DNA of 29,827 bases from Flexicrinis sp001567485 (GTDB lineage: Bacteria > Chloroflexota > Anaerolineae > Aggregatilineales > Phototrophicaceae). The DNA lies in assembly GCA_030263635.1 (NCBI GenBank), contig SZPI01000062.1:1-29827 (forward strand), given 5' to 3'. Numbering within the stretch: the stretch's first letter is position 1; the number at the start of each line of letters is the position of its first letter. The notes below the pieces were generated by a model that was not told the DNA's origin, ran no database searches, and saw only the letters and a list, made by a program, of their open reading frames with translations. Positions 8,093 to 15,191 of the stretch are shown one piece after another. The translations under genes were made by a program, and so were the position numbers.

Positions 8093-8232
8093 TTGTCAGG
8101 TCTCAGTTGTCAGGGGGCAGTTGTCAGGTCTCAGGCGTTAGGTCTCAGTTGTCAGGTTACAGTCGTCAGGTTGCAGGCGTCAGGGTGCAGTTGTCAGGTT
8201 GCAGGCGTCGGGTTGCAGATGATTGGGGCAAG
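8093..8232 (+). repeat. Ten 14-bp tandem repeats built of heptamers
   Basis: Ten contiguous 14-mers with consensus TTGTCAGGTNNCAG, the last one degenerate. Each is two 7-mers ending in CAG (or close to it). It starts directly after the membrane-protein stop and shares the TTGTCAG word with the arrays at 3.25 and 29.58 kb. Confidence 0.9.
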
Positions 8233-8268
8233 CCGTCGGCCGAAAATCTGAACCCAAACAACGAACGC

Positions 8269-8366
8269 CTGATAACTCACTCCTGTCCCCTGCCAACTGA
8301 CTACTGGCCACTCACCCCTGCCAACTGACTACTGACTACTGGCCACTAGCCGCTAACCCCTGCCTG
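8269..8366 (+). repeat. Fourteen contiguous heptamers of type CTGNNNN
   Basis: Fourteen 7-mers in perfect register, each starting with CT. CTGACTA occurs three times, CTGCCAA twice and CTGGCCA twice. This is the reverse-complement type of the array at 8093-8232, so the two arms could form a long imperfect stem around the 36-nt spacer 8233-8268. The remaining stretch up to murD (8367-8524) holds the candidate promoter below and nothing else recognised. Confidence 0.9.
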
Positions 8367-8379
8367 ACCTTTTCCCTTG

Positions 8380-8402
8380 CCCCAGTTTTCTATACACTGG
8401 GG
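8380..8402 (+). promoter_or_regulatory. 7-bp palindrome around a -10-like box upstream of murD
   Basis: CCCCAGT (8380-8386) and ACTGGGG (8396-8402) are perfect complements separated by 9 nt, and the loop contains TATACA/TACACT-like -10 words. It could be an operator over the murD promoter or a small hairpin. No good -35 box is seen. The murD ATG is about 120 nt downstream. Confidence 0.35.
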
Positions 8403-8524
8403 ACGTGACTACCAACACACCGCGGATCACTGAATCTCAGCCCCCGACCTCCCGTCCAACTTGGAGAGGGAGCGTTGGACGTCTGAATCCGCGTTCCTGA
8501 CGACTGAAAACGGGTGCCTGTGCC

Positions 8525-9910
8525 ATGCTCAAACACTTCGACATCCTCAACGGCCGGCGCGTGGTGATCGTCGGGTTCGCGCGGCAGGGACAGGCGCTGG
8601 CGCGATGGCTTCCCACCGTCGGCGCGCGCCCGATCGTCACCGACAGCAAGACAGCGGAACAGTTGGGTGTTGACCCGAACGACTTTCCCGGCGTGCGCTT
8701 CGTGCTGGGAGAGAACCCGTCTGACCTGCTCGACCGCGCCGACTTGGTGTGCGTGTCCGGCGGCGTGCCGCTGACGATCCCGCTGATCGTAGAGGCTGCC
8801 GCGCGCGAGATCCCCGTCACCAACGACGCGCAGTTGTTCGTCGACCGCTGCCCCGCGCCGCTGATCGGCATTACCGGCAGCGCCGGCAAGACCACCACAA
8901 CCACGCTCGTCGGCCAGATGGTCAAGGCCGGTGGATTCCAGACGTGGGTCGGCGGCAACATCGGCAGCGTGCTGCTCGACGTGCTGAACTACATCCAACC
9001 CAAAGACCGCGTGGTGATGGAGCTGAGCAGCTTTCAACTCGAACTAATGCACTCCAGCCCGACCATTGGCGCGATCCTGAACGTCACGCCTAACCACCTC
9101 GACCGGCACGGCACGATGGAAGCGTACATGAACGCCAAGTCGCAGTTGATCGCCCACCAGAACGGCGAGGGCATCGCAGTGCTGAACAAAGATGACATGG
9201 GCAGCATGGTGATGGAGGGACTCGCGCCCGGCGAGGTGTGCTGGTTCACGCGGCGCGAGATCGTGTCCGACGGGGCGTTCTTGGCCGGCGAACGGCTGTT
9301 CGTCAGCGGACACAGCAGCACCACCGGCGATCCGCAGTACGTGTGCGACGTGGCCGACATCCCCCTGCGCGGGACGCACAACGTGTCGAACGTGCTGGCG
9401 GCCTGCGCAATCGCTGGGGCGGCAGGGATCGCGCCGGAGCCGTTGGCGGCGACGATCAAGGCCTTCAAGGGTGTGCCGCACCGGCTGGAGACCGTGCGCG
9501 TCATCAACGGCGTGACGTGGGTGAACGACTCCATCGCCACCGCGCCGGAACGGGTGCTGGCGGCGCTCGACAGCTACACCGAGCCGATTGTGCTGCTGTT
9601 GGGCGGCGCGGACAAGAAACTACCGTGGAACGAGTTAATGGCCGTGACCATGCGCAAATGCCGGCATATCGTGTGCTTTGGCCGTGACGGCGATATCCCG
9701 CTGCACGCGATGGAGCAGGTGAACGGTGACACAGCGATCATGTCGCGGGTCGGCACATTGGACGAGGCGGTGGCTGAGGCGGCGCGCGTCGCACAGGCGG
9801 GGGATGTCGTGCTGCTCAGCCCCGGCATGACGAGCTATGACGCTTACCTCAACTTCGAGGTGCGCGGCGAGTCGTTCCGTGCGCTGGTGGCGGGGCTGGC
9901 GGAGGGATAG
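8525..9910 (+). CDS. murD: UDP-N-acetylmuramoylalanine--D-glutamate ligase MurD
   Basis: A 461-residue Mur ligase that adds D-glutamate to UDP-MurNAc-L-Ala in the cytoplasm during peptidoglycan synthesis. Domain 1 is the Rossmann-like UDP-binding fold (RVVIVGFARQGQALA, about residues 12-26). Domain 2 has the ATP loop GITGSAGKTTTTT (Lys-122), ELSSFQLE and NVTPNHLDRHG. Domain 3 starts near VPHRLETV and has VNDSIATAPERVLAAL, LLLGGADK and the C-terminal LSPGMTSYDAYLNF. NDSIATAPE replaces the NDSKATN of proteobacterial MurD, a variant I recall from Clostridia and Chloroflexota. The start at 8525 fits the family N-terminus, but no Shine-Dalgarno is evident. The gene stands alone, away from any dcw cluster in this window, behind two heptamer arrays. 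It converges on the cold-shock gene. Confidence 0.96.
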   Translation: MLKHFDILNGRRVVIVGFARQGQALARWLPTVGARPIVTDSKTAEQLGVDPNDFPGVRFVLGENPSDLLDRADLVCVSGGVPLTIPLIVEAAAREIPVTNDAQLFVDRCPAPLIGITGSAGKTTTTTLVGQMVKAGGFQTWVGGNIGSVLLDVLNYIQPKDRVVMELSSFQLELMHSSPTIGAILNVTPNHLDRHGTMEAYMNAKSQLIAHQNGEGIAVLNKDDMGSMVMEGLAPGEVCWFTRREIVSDGAFLAGERLFVSGHSSTTGDPQYVCDVADIPLRGTHNVSNVLAACAIAGAAGIAPEPLAATIKAFKGVPHRLETVRVINGVTWVNDSIATAPERVLAALDSYTEPIVLLLGGADKKLPWNELMAVTMRKCRHIVCFGRDGDIPLHAMEQVNGDTAIMSRVGTLDEAVAEAARVAQAGDVVLLSPGMTSYDAYLNFEVRGESFRALVAGLAEG

Positions 9911-9947
9911 ATTCGCTTGGCCTGACACATCCCAGTACGCGCGAATC

Positions 9948-9978
9948 AAAACCGCCCGTGGATGTGCTCCGCGGGCGG
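9948..9978 (-). terminator. Rho-independent terminator of the cold-shock gene
   Basis: CCGCCCG (9952-9958) pairs with CGGGCGG (9972-9978). The stem can extend inward by a G-U and two G-C pairs, leaving a 7-nt loop. On the minus strand it is followed at once by TTTT. It starts 27 nt after the csp stop. The plus strand lacks a T run, so it serves csp rather than murD. Confidence 0.8.
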
Positions 9979-10004
9979 GTGTGTTCTGATGAAGCGAACC
10001 AGAA

Positions 10005-10220
10005 TTACTTCTGGACGACGGTGACGGCGCTCGCCTGCTTGCCCTTTTTGCCATCAGTGACTTCAAATTCGACCTCGTCCCCTTCGTTCAGGGTGCGATA
10101 GCCGTTCGACTGAATTTCCGAATAGTGGACGAAGAGGTCTTGACCGTTGGGCTGGGCGATGAAGCCATACCCCTTTTCGCCATTGAACCACTTCACCGTA
10201 CCGCGAACACGATCACCCAT
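10005..10220 (-). CDS. Cold-shock domain protein (Csp family)
   Basis: A 71-residue single-domain OB-fold protein of standard CspA length. RNP1 is KGYGFI (residues 16-21) within GTVKWFNGEKGYGFI, and RNP2 is LFVHYSEI (29-36). Both bind single-stranded RNA/DNA through aromatic side chains. The rest (LNEGDEVEFEVTDGKKGKQASAVTVV) is typical. Csp proteins act as RNA chaperones that melt secondary structure. The ATG at 10220 is chosen because AGGAG lies 8 nt upstream and the domain starts right there; the in-frame extension to 10268 is not conserved-looking. It is a monocistronic unit with its own promoter, a long structured leader and a strong terminator. RNP2 has Tyr-33 where many Csps have Phe, a conservative change. 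Confidence 0.97.
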   Translation of the reverse strand: MGDRVRGTVKWFNGEKGYGFIAQPNGQDLFVHYSEIQSNGYRTLNEGDEVEFEVTDGKKGKQASAVTVVQK

Positions 10221-10404
10221 TGCTGCGACTCCTGACACTGCAATTTTGCCGCATCCTGCGAAGTGCACCTGCGTCTTCTCGAAGCTGCGAGGAAGGGGCT
10301 GAGGTACTTCTAAGCGGGGCGAGCATCGCTCGGATTGGGGTCAAAACACCCCGAGTCACCCAGAGCGCACGATCAGATTACTCTCATTTCGATTCATGCG
10401 CAAG
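10221..10404 (-). promoter_or_regulatory. Long structured 5' leader of the csp gene
   Basis: About 184 nt lie between the predicted transcription start and the csp ATG. On the minus strand, GGGGT and ACCCC (10352-10348 with 10341-10337) can pair. CTCGG and CCGAG (10355-10351 with 10333-10329) enclose that pairing and share bases with it. CGAGC/GCTCG (10332-10328 with 10324-10320) forms a tight hairpin with a 3-nt loop that competes for the same CGAG. CspA-type leaders are known to be temperature-responsive; function here is inference. Confidence 0.45.
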
Positions 10405-10410
10405 TACTAT

Positions 10411-10439
10411 GTGTTAAGGTGTATTAACGACCGTGTCAA
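10411..10439 (-). promoter_or_regulatory. Predicted csp promoter
   Basis: The minus strand has a perfect TTGACA (10439-10434), a 17-nt spacer and TAACAC (10416-10411) as a poor -10. No other promoter-like pair was found within 220 nt of the csp start. Confidence 0.45.
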
Positions 10440-10447
10440 TACCCGGA

Positions 10448-11251
10448 TCATCCCATAAACTGCGACAATGCTTCCACAATTCTTATCGTCGTGGATGCGG
10501 GGTCTTCGAGCGTCGGCAGGTGCGCGACATTCGGGCATTCCCAAAGCTGCGCGTTGGGGATCTCATGCGCGGCGCGCCGGGCCAGATGCACGAAGCCGGG
10601 CGTATCGAGCAGCCCGCAGATGACCAGCGTCGGCGCTTGAATCTCGTGCAGGCGAATCGCGGCCGGTGGATCGAGCTTGATCGACCGGCAGCCTTCAGGA
10701 ACGGGCACGTCGAATGACCCGCGCTGCATGCTGAAAACGGCCTGTCGCAGTCCGGGATCGACATCCTCCGCCGCGCGGCGCGACCCGACAAGCCAGAAAT
10801 CGACGTTGAGCTGAGCCGCCCCATCCAGATCGCCGCTGTCGATCAACGCGTCTTCCTGATCGCCGAACGCCTCGACCTCCGGCCCTAGCACGGCTCCGTT
10901 CACCGCGGGCGCTGCGAGGATCAACCCGCGCACGCGGTCGGGCGCCACTAACGCGACATCCAGCGCCACGCCCCCGCCAAACGACGCGCCGATCAGCACC
11001 GCCCGATTGATTCCGAGGTGATCCATCAGGCGCAGCACGACGTCGTGCTGCGCGAAGGCGGCCGATGGCAGGGTAGAGCGCCCGAAGCCGGGCAGATCGA
11101 GCCGGACGGCGTGGTAACGCTGGGTGATGTGCGGCCACTGCGGATCCCACATGCGATGATCGCAGATGCCGGCGTGCAGCAGGACAATCGGCTCGCCGCT
11201 GCCGCTTATGTCATGGAACAGCGTGAGGTCATCCAGTATGATGGTTGCCAT
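10448..11251 (-). CDS. alpha/beta hydrolase
   Basis: A 267-residue alpha/beta hydrolase. It has the oxyanion segment IVLLHAGICDHRMW (about 22-35), DLPGFGRST (about 52-60), the nucleophile elbow IGASFGGG with Ser-90, a lid region, an acid loop ICGLLDTPGF and the catalytic His in NVAHLPTLEDP near the C-terminus. Thus the triad is complete. There is no signal peptide. Substrate is unknown; the short, compact form resembles enol-lactone hydrolase or haloperoxidase-like members. The ATG at 11251 is preferred since AAGGG lies 7-8 nt upstream. An ATG at 11266, five codons earlier, has GGAG too close (2 nt) and is the alternative. The gene is divergent from the VOC-domain gene, with 65 nt between the start codons, suggesting shared control. 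Confidence 0.92.
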   Translation of the reverse strand: MATIILDDLTLFHDISGSGEPIVLLHAGICDHRMWDPQWPHITQRYHAVRLDLPGFGRSTLPSAAFAQHDVVLRLMDHLGINRAVLIGASFGGGVALDVALVAPDRVRGLILAAPAVNGAVLGPEVEAFGDQEDALIDSGDLDGAAQLNVDFWLVGSRRAAEDVDPGLRQAVFSMQRGSFDVPVPEGCRSIKLDPPAAIRLHEIQAPTLVICGLLDTPGFVHLARRAAHEIPNAQLWECPNVAHLPTLEDPASTTIRIVEALSQFMG

Positions 11252-11316
11252 CGAATTGCCCTTCATCGCTCCGGCTTGCTGGATTACGGGCCGATCCTTA
11301 TGAGATAGGCAGGTCT

Positions 11317-12051
11317 ATGCTGAAGTTCGATCATATCATACTCGCCGTTTCAGACCTCGCTGCGGCATCGCGTGATTTCGAGGCTGCCGGGTTCACCGTC
11401 TCGCCGGGGGGCGTTCACAGCGCCGGCACGACTCACAATGCGCTTGTCCTACTGCCGGACGGCGCGTATCTCGAACTGATCGCCCGCACCGGCGCGCCGA
11501 CCCCGGAAGGCAGCACCGATCTGACCTTCCTGCTCGAACACGGCGAAGGCCCGGTCGGGTTCTGTCTGTTCAGCGACGACCTCGACGCCGACACCGAGAA
11601 GATCCGCATGCGCGGCGCGCACGTCAGCGCACCGTTGGACGGCGGGCGTGTGCGGCCAGACGGCGTGTGGATGCAGTGGCGGATCGCGTGGGTCGAGGAG
11701 ATGCAGCTCCCGTTCGTCATTCAAGACGTCACCCCGCGCGAGCGCCGCGTGCCGGATGACGACCTGACCGCGCTGACGCACATGAATGGGGCGCGCGGCC
11801 TGCACGGCGTGAACATGCGCGTCGGCTCGGCGAGCACGATGGCGCGGCTGCATGCCGTGTTCGGGGAGCCAATCGAGGCTGGCGCGCGCTCGGTGACGTT
11901 CGACTGCGCAGGCGGGATCGTGCGCGCGGAGCTGACTGGAATCGCTGACATGATCGAGTCGATCGCGCTTGCCGGCATCAGCGCGCCGTTCACCGTGCGC
12001 AGTACGCGTTTCGTGCCGGTGTCATCCGCCAGCGCCCAAGCACGAAGTTGA
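11317..12051 (+). CDS. VOC/glyoxalase-like domain protein
   Basis: A 244-residue protein starting MLKFDHIILAVSDLAAASRD, the typical first beta-alpha unit of the vicinal-oxygen-chelate fold with a metal-candidate His-6. GTTHNALVLLPDGAYLELIA supplies the second strand set and Glu ligand candidate, and GPVGFCLFSDDLDADTEKI begins the paired module. A second half follows from about residue 165 (GLHGVNMRVGSASTMARLHA). This arrangement matches 'glyoxalase-like' (PF13468-type) proteins, whose reactions are mostly unknown. The start is the ATG at 11317, with AGG close by. TTGCTG at 11276 and TATGAG at 11299, with a 17-nt spacer, form a plausible promoter only a few nt upstream of the ATG. It is divergent from the alpha/beta hydrolase and ends 90 nt before the convergent kinase gene. 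Confidence 0.85.
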   Translation: MLKFDHIILAVSDLAAASRDFEAAGFTVSPGGVHSAGTTHNALVLLPDGAYLELIARTGAPTPEGSTDLTFLLEHGEGPVGFCLFSDDLDADTEKIRMRGAHVSAPLDGGRVRPDGVWMQWRIAWVEEMQLPFVIQDVTPRERRVPDDDLTALTHMNGARGLHGVNMRVGSASTMARLHAVFGEPIEAGARSVTFDCAGGIVRAELTGIADMIESIALAGISAPFTVRSTRFVPVSSASAQARS

Positions 12052-12052
12052 A

Positions 12053-12066
12053 AGTGATGAGTGATG
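12053..12066 (+). repeat. Two AGTGATG heptamers after the VOC gene
   Basis: AGTGATG occurs twice in tandem one base after the VOC-gene stop. The same word starts the array at 29515. It lies in the 90-nt gap between two convergent genes, which otherwise shows nothing. Confidence 0.5.
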
Positions 12067-12141
12067 AGAAAACACCGCGCCGTATAGTTCGACTAACGCT
12101 GCAAGATGGGAGACCGAATCTCTCGACTTACGAACACCGGC

Positions 12142-13740
12142 TTAGACGACGATCTGATCCAGCGCGACAACAAGCGGCAGTTCGACGGTTACGGTGGTAC
12201 CTTTGCCTACCACGCTGTCGAGCCGGATCGTGCCGCCATGCGCCTCCACCGACTGCTTGACGATGGTCAGGCCGAGGCCCGTGCCCGGAATCCCGGTGGT
12301 TTCGCTGCCACGGAAGAACGGTTGGAAGACCTGATTCAGTTCGTCGCTGCTGATCCCGATGCCGCTGTCCTCGACCGCGATGAGGATCTTTGAGCCATGC
12401 ACCTCAACGCGGACGCTCACCGGCGTAAGTTTGCCGGAGTACTTGAGCGCGTTGGAGATCAGGTTCGAGAACACCTGCTGCATGAGCGTTTCGTCCAGCG
12501 CAGCGGTGATCTTGGCCGGCGTGGATGTGATGGTAACGCGGCCCGCTTCGCCGCGCACAAGCTCGGTCTCGTTGGCGATTGCGCGCAGGAACCGGGGCAG
12601 ATCGACCGGCGTGACGCGCAGGGTGAACCCGCCCGTTTGCAGCCGGTGGATATACCCGATCTCGTCAATCAGCGCGCCAAGCCGTTTGAGCTGGCTTCGC
12701 ATACGCACGAGCTGATCCTGCCGCTTGTCGGGTGTCATAATGTCGAAGTAGCTGTCCAGCAGGTCGATCGACAGCGAGATCACGGTGAGCGGCGTGCGGA
12801 ACTCGTGCGCGACGACCCACAAGAAGCGGTTTTTGACGTGGTGCAGCTCGCGTTCTTTCTCCAGCGCGGTCTCGGATTCGATCTCCGCTTCGCGCAGCGC
12901 GTGATTGATGCGCTCCAGATCGGCGGTGCGCTCGGCCAATGCGGTGCGCGTGTCGATCAACTCGGTGATGTCCCGTGATGACCCAACCAGCGCGATGACC
13001 TCACCGTTCGACCCGGTCAGCGGAATCTTGTACGTGTCGGCGTGGACGCGGCCGCCGGGCAGATCGAGCGTTTCGACCACGTGCAGCGGCTCGCCGGTGG
13101 AGAATACGTGATGCACCTGTGACTTGAGATACGCCGCCAAATCCGGCGAAAGCACATCGTCGATCAAGCGATCTTCGACGTCTTCGCGCCGCGTATAGCC
13201 GATGATCTTGGCGAACTCGTCGTTGCAGTAGGTAATGGCGGTGCTGCGGTCGACCACGTAGATGAAGTCCGGCATGGCGTTAATCAGCGAGTCGAGGAAA
13301 TCTTCGGCTTGCGCGACGCGCGTCTCCAGCTCGGCCTTTTCGCGTAAGACGATCTCGCGGGTGGCGCTGCGATCGTATTCCTCGCGGGGCAGCATCTCGC
13401 GGCCGGAGATCACGGTATGCCCCTCGCCATCGTCGAACCACGCCCACGACAGCGCGACACTAGGCCGGGTCGCAAGCCTGCCCATGATCGGCCCGCCGCT
13501 TGGCACGTTGCTCAGGCGGCCAAAAAGCTGTTCCCAGTCTTCGCTGTGGATCAGGTTGTCGATCTGCTGGCCGATGAGGCCCGGCACGACGGCGATCATC
13601 GCCGGATTGGCCGCGACGATCACGCCGTCGGCAAGCACCGCCACGAGATCCGTCGTGTACGTGAACAGCGGGCTGGTGGTGAACGAAGGCTGTTTGCCGG
13701 CGTGGTGCATAGAAGATGAAGTCAAGTGTGATGATGACAC
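12142..13740 (-). CDS. Soluble PAS-domain sensor histidine kinase
   Basis: A 532-residue kinase without membrane segments. There is an N-terminal PAS-like region (about 25-115), a clear PAS domain (about 150-262: SLINAMPDFIYVVDRSTAIT then VGSSRDITE), and a coiled coil (262-305). HisKA follows with the phosphorylated His-312 in VVAHEFRTPLTV, then HATPase_c with N box NLISNALKYS, G1 DSGIGIS, F box FQPFFRG and G2 GTGLGLTI. It should autophosphorylate in the cytoplasm in response to an internal signal or redox cofactor. No Cys/His haem or flavin signature is obvious. No response regulator is adjacent, so it is an orphan kinase here. The longest frame starts at GTG 13740; ATG 13710 (Met-11) is equally possible since neither has a Shine-Dalgarno. 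It lies 190 nt downstream of an unknown gene, with a terminator between them. Confidence 0.93.
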   Translation of the reverse strand: MSSSHLTSSSMHHAGKQPSFTTSPLFTYTTDLVAVLADGVIVAANPAMIAVVPGLIGQQIDNLIHSEDWEQLFGRLSNVPSGGPIMGRLATRPSVALSWAWFDDGEGHTVISGREMLPREEYDRSATREIVLREKAELETRVAQAEDFLDSLINAMPDFIYVVDRSTAITYCNDEFAKIIGYTRREDVEDRLIDDVLSPDLAAYLKSQVHHVFSTGEPLHVVETLDLPGGRVHADTYKIPLTGSNGEVIALVGSSRDITELIDTRTALAERTADLERINHALREAEIESETALEKERELHHVKNRFLWVVAHEFRTPLTVISLSIDLLDSYFDIMTPDKRQDQLVRMRSQLKRLGALIDEIGYIHRLQTGGFTLRVTPVDLPRFLRAIANETELVRGEAGRVTITSTPAKITAALDETLMQQVFSNLISNALKYSGKLTPVSVRVEVHGSKILIAVEDSGIGISSDELNQVFQPFFRGSETTGIPGTGLGLTIVKQSVEAHGGTIRLDSVVGKGTTVTVELPLVVALDQIVV

Positions 13741-13873
13741 CAGTCAGTTTAACCCGTATCGGCGTACTGTGCGTTAACTATCTCATCAGGCGCTGACCAG
13801 AGTGCTTACCAGCGCGGTGGAGTGGTGCGTCGATCCGCAGCTCGCGGCGCCCATCGTGCTTGCCCCGCGCCCC

Positions 13874-13904
13874 AACAGAAACGCCGGATCGAGAGGATCC
13901 GGCG
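13874..13904 (-). terminator. Rho-independent terminator after the 307-aa unknown gene
   Basis: CGCCGGATC (13882-13890) and GATCCGGCG (13896-13904) form a perfect 9-bp stem with a 5-nt loop. On the minus strand TTTCTGTT follows. It lies 26 nt after the stop at 13931 and separates that gene from the kinase. Confidence 0.75.
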
Positions 13905-13930
13905 CGGCGTTTGTCAGGGCAGGGAAGCGA

Positions 13931-14854
13931 TCAGGCGTGCTGTGCGACATTCTTCCAATGGGCGAGGTTATAGAGCTGTCCGTCCAATTCGAGGTACAGC
14001 AGGTGCGCGTGCATCTCGATGAGCTGCTGGCTGAGGATGCCCAGCGCCTCGGAGCTGAGCACGTCACCCATCGCCAGCGTCAGCATCTCTCCGTCGACAG
14101 CCAGCAGCTTGAACCCGAATGCGCCATCGGCGTAGTGCGGCAGATCGTGGACGGCATCCGTGGTCATCAGCAGCGTATCAAGCAGCAGGCGCTGGTTTTC
14201 GCGGCGCAGCTGACGGACTTGATCGGCCAGCGGCGTGTCTTCAAGCGCGAGCAGCGAGTCGAAGCCATCGTTGCGGATGCGCACCGGCTTTTGCACGATG
14301 CCGATCAGCGAATTGGCGACCTCGGCGGTGCTGACCGCGAAGTGGGTCGGCTCGACCAGACCGGCGTTGAGCAGTTGATCCAAACGGTACGCGGCGATCA
14401 TGCGGTTGGCCTCGCCGGGCATGACCCAGCGCACGTCATCTTCATGCGCTTGATCGACCGTGTGCCAGTCGAAGGATCCGAGCAGGGAAATCAAGCGCGG
14501 GCGCGCGGTGTTGTACTGTGACGCGTTCTCAACCGCTTGCAGCATCGTCCCGATCGCGTTGGTCTTGATGTTCTGGGCGTGCAGCTTGAGCCGGCGGAAG
14601 TAGGCCGCCTTCTCGCCTTCGTACTCTTCGCAAGCGTCGATGATAGCGTCGAACTTGCGCATGACGTCTTTGGCCTGCGCGAGAATCTGGCGGGGAGAGG
14701 CCGCCACCACCCCGTGCAGCATCACGTCGAAGTCGCGCAGTGCCGTGTAGAAACTCTTCGTCTTAGGCTGTGCGCTGAGCGTTATCGGGCGAGTGGCAAG
14801 AGTTGGAGGCTTCACGATGGCGATCTCGTACTTTAACACTGCTTCAATGTACAT
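13931..14854 (-). CDS. Hypothetical protein, 307 aa
   Basis: I do not recognise a family. The reading frame shows strong GC-rich codon bias and balanced composition, ends at a good terminator, and so is very likely real. The ATG at 14854 is chosen; the longer frame would need a TTG at 14884, and no Shine-Dalgarno is seen for either. The first 35 residues look extended and basic (KPPTLATRPITLSAQPKTK). Residues about 35-115 are helical and charged (ILAQAKDVMRKFDAIIDACE, EGEKAAYFRRLKLHAQNIKT). The middle is mixed alpha/beta and the C-terminus ends in a strand-rich part (LLAVDGEMLTLAMGDVLSSE, LLYLELDGQLYNLAHWK). There is no signal peptide or membrane segment. It lies upstream of the PAS kinase on the same strand, divergent from proB. 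Confidence 0.75.
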   Translation of the reverse strand: MYIEAVLKYEIAIVKPPTLATRPITLSAQPKTKSFYTALRDFDVMLHGVVAASPRQILAQAKDVMRKFDAIIDACEEYEGEKAAYFRRLKLHAQNIKTNAIGTMLQAVENASQYNTARPRLISLLGSFDWHTVDQAHEDDVRWVMPGEANRMIAAYRLDQLLNAGLVEPTHFAVSTAEVANSLIGIVQKPVRIRNDGFDSLLALEDTPLADQVRQLRRENQRLLLDTLLMTTDAVHDLPHYADGAFGFKLLAVDGEMLTLAMGDVLSSEALGILSQQLIEMHAHLLYLELDGQLYNLAHWKNVAQHA

Positions 14855-15033
14855 CGGAATCGAGCATGAAGATTGAGTTGTCAAAGAACCCTGACATCGG
14901 CATTCGCATCCTCACTTTACGCTCAACTTACTAGGCGCAAAGCCGGAACCCGGATCGCGTTACCAGTACTTCTGGGGCAACGCATCCTTAATGATTGCAT
15001 TGACGTATTCCCGTAACCGCATCCAAGAGCGTC

Positions 15034-15167
15034 GAATCGGGCAATCGAACATCGAATCGAGCATGACCCACGTACCATACGGCGTCACGATCTGGCCCGG
15101 TGAACGTCAGGTAAACATCCCCTACACGCTTCGCCCCATACCCCGTAGAATCGGGCGATCGCACATC
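15034..15167 (+). repeat. Pair of 20-bp direct repeats upstream of proB
   Basis: The 20-mers at 15034-15053 and 15148-15167 both start GAATCGGGC and end ACATC and differ at two positions. GAATCGAGCATGA also recurs at 14857 and 15054. They sit in the 337-nt region between the start of the 307-aa gene and proB. The second copy overlaps the candidate proB -10. No other feature is seen there. Confidence 0.55.
15146..15151 (+). promoter_or_regulatory. Candidate proB -10 box
   Basis: TAGAAT matches five of six consensus bases. A start near 15158 would give a leader of about 34 nt, like secA. No -35 box is apparent. Confidence 0.3.
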
Positions 15168-15191
15168 TATGCAGCACACCTCTGGATCACC

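Noticed and set aside
8093..8366. Possible CRISPR array
   Set aside because: The repeats are 7/14 bp and contiguous, without unique spacers; no cas genes are nearby.
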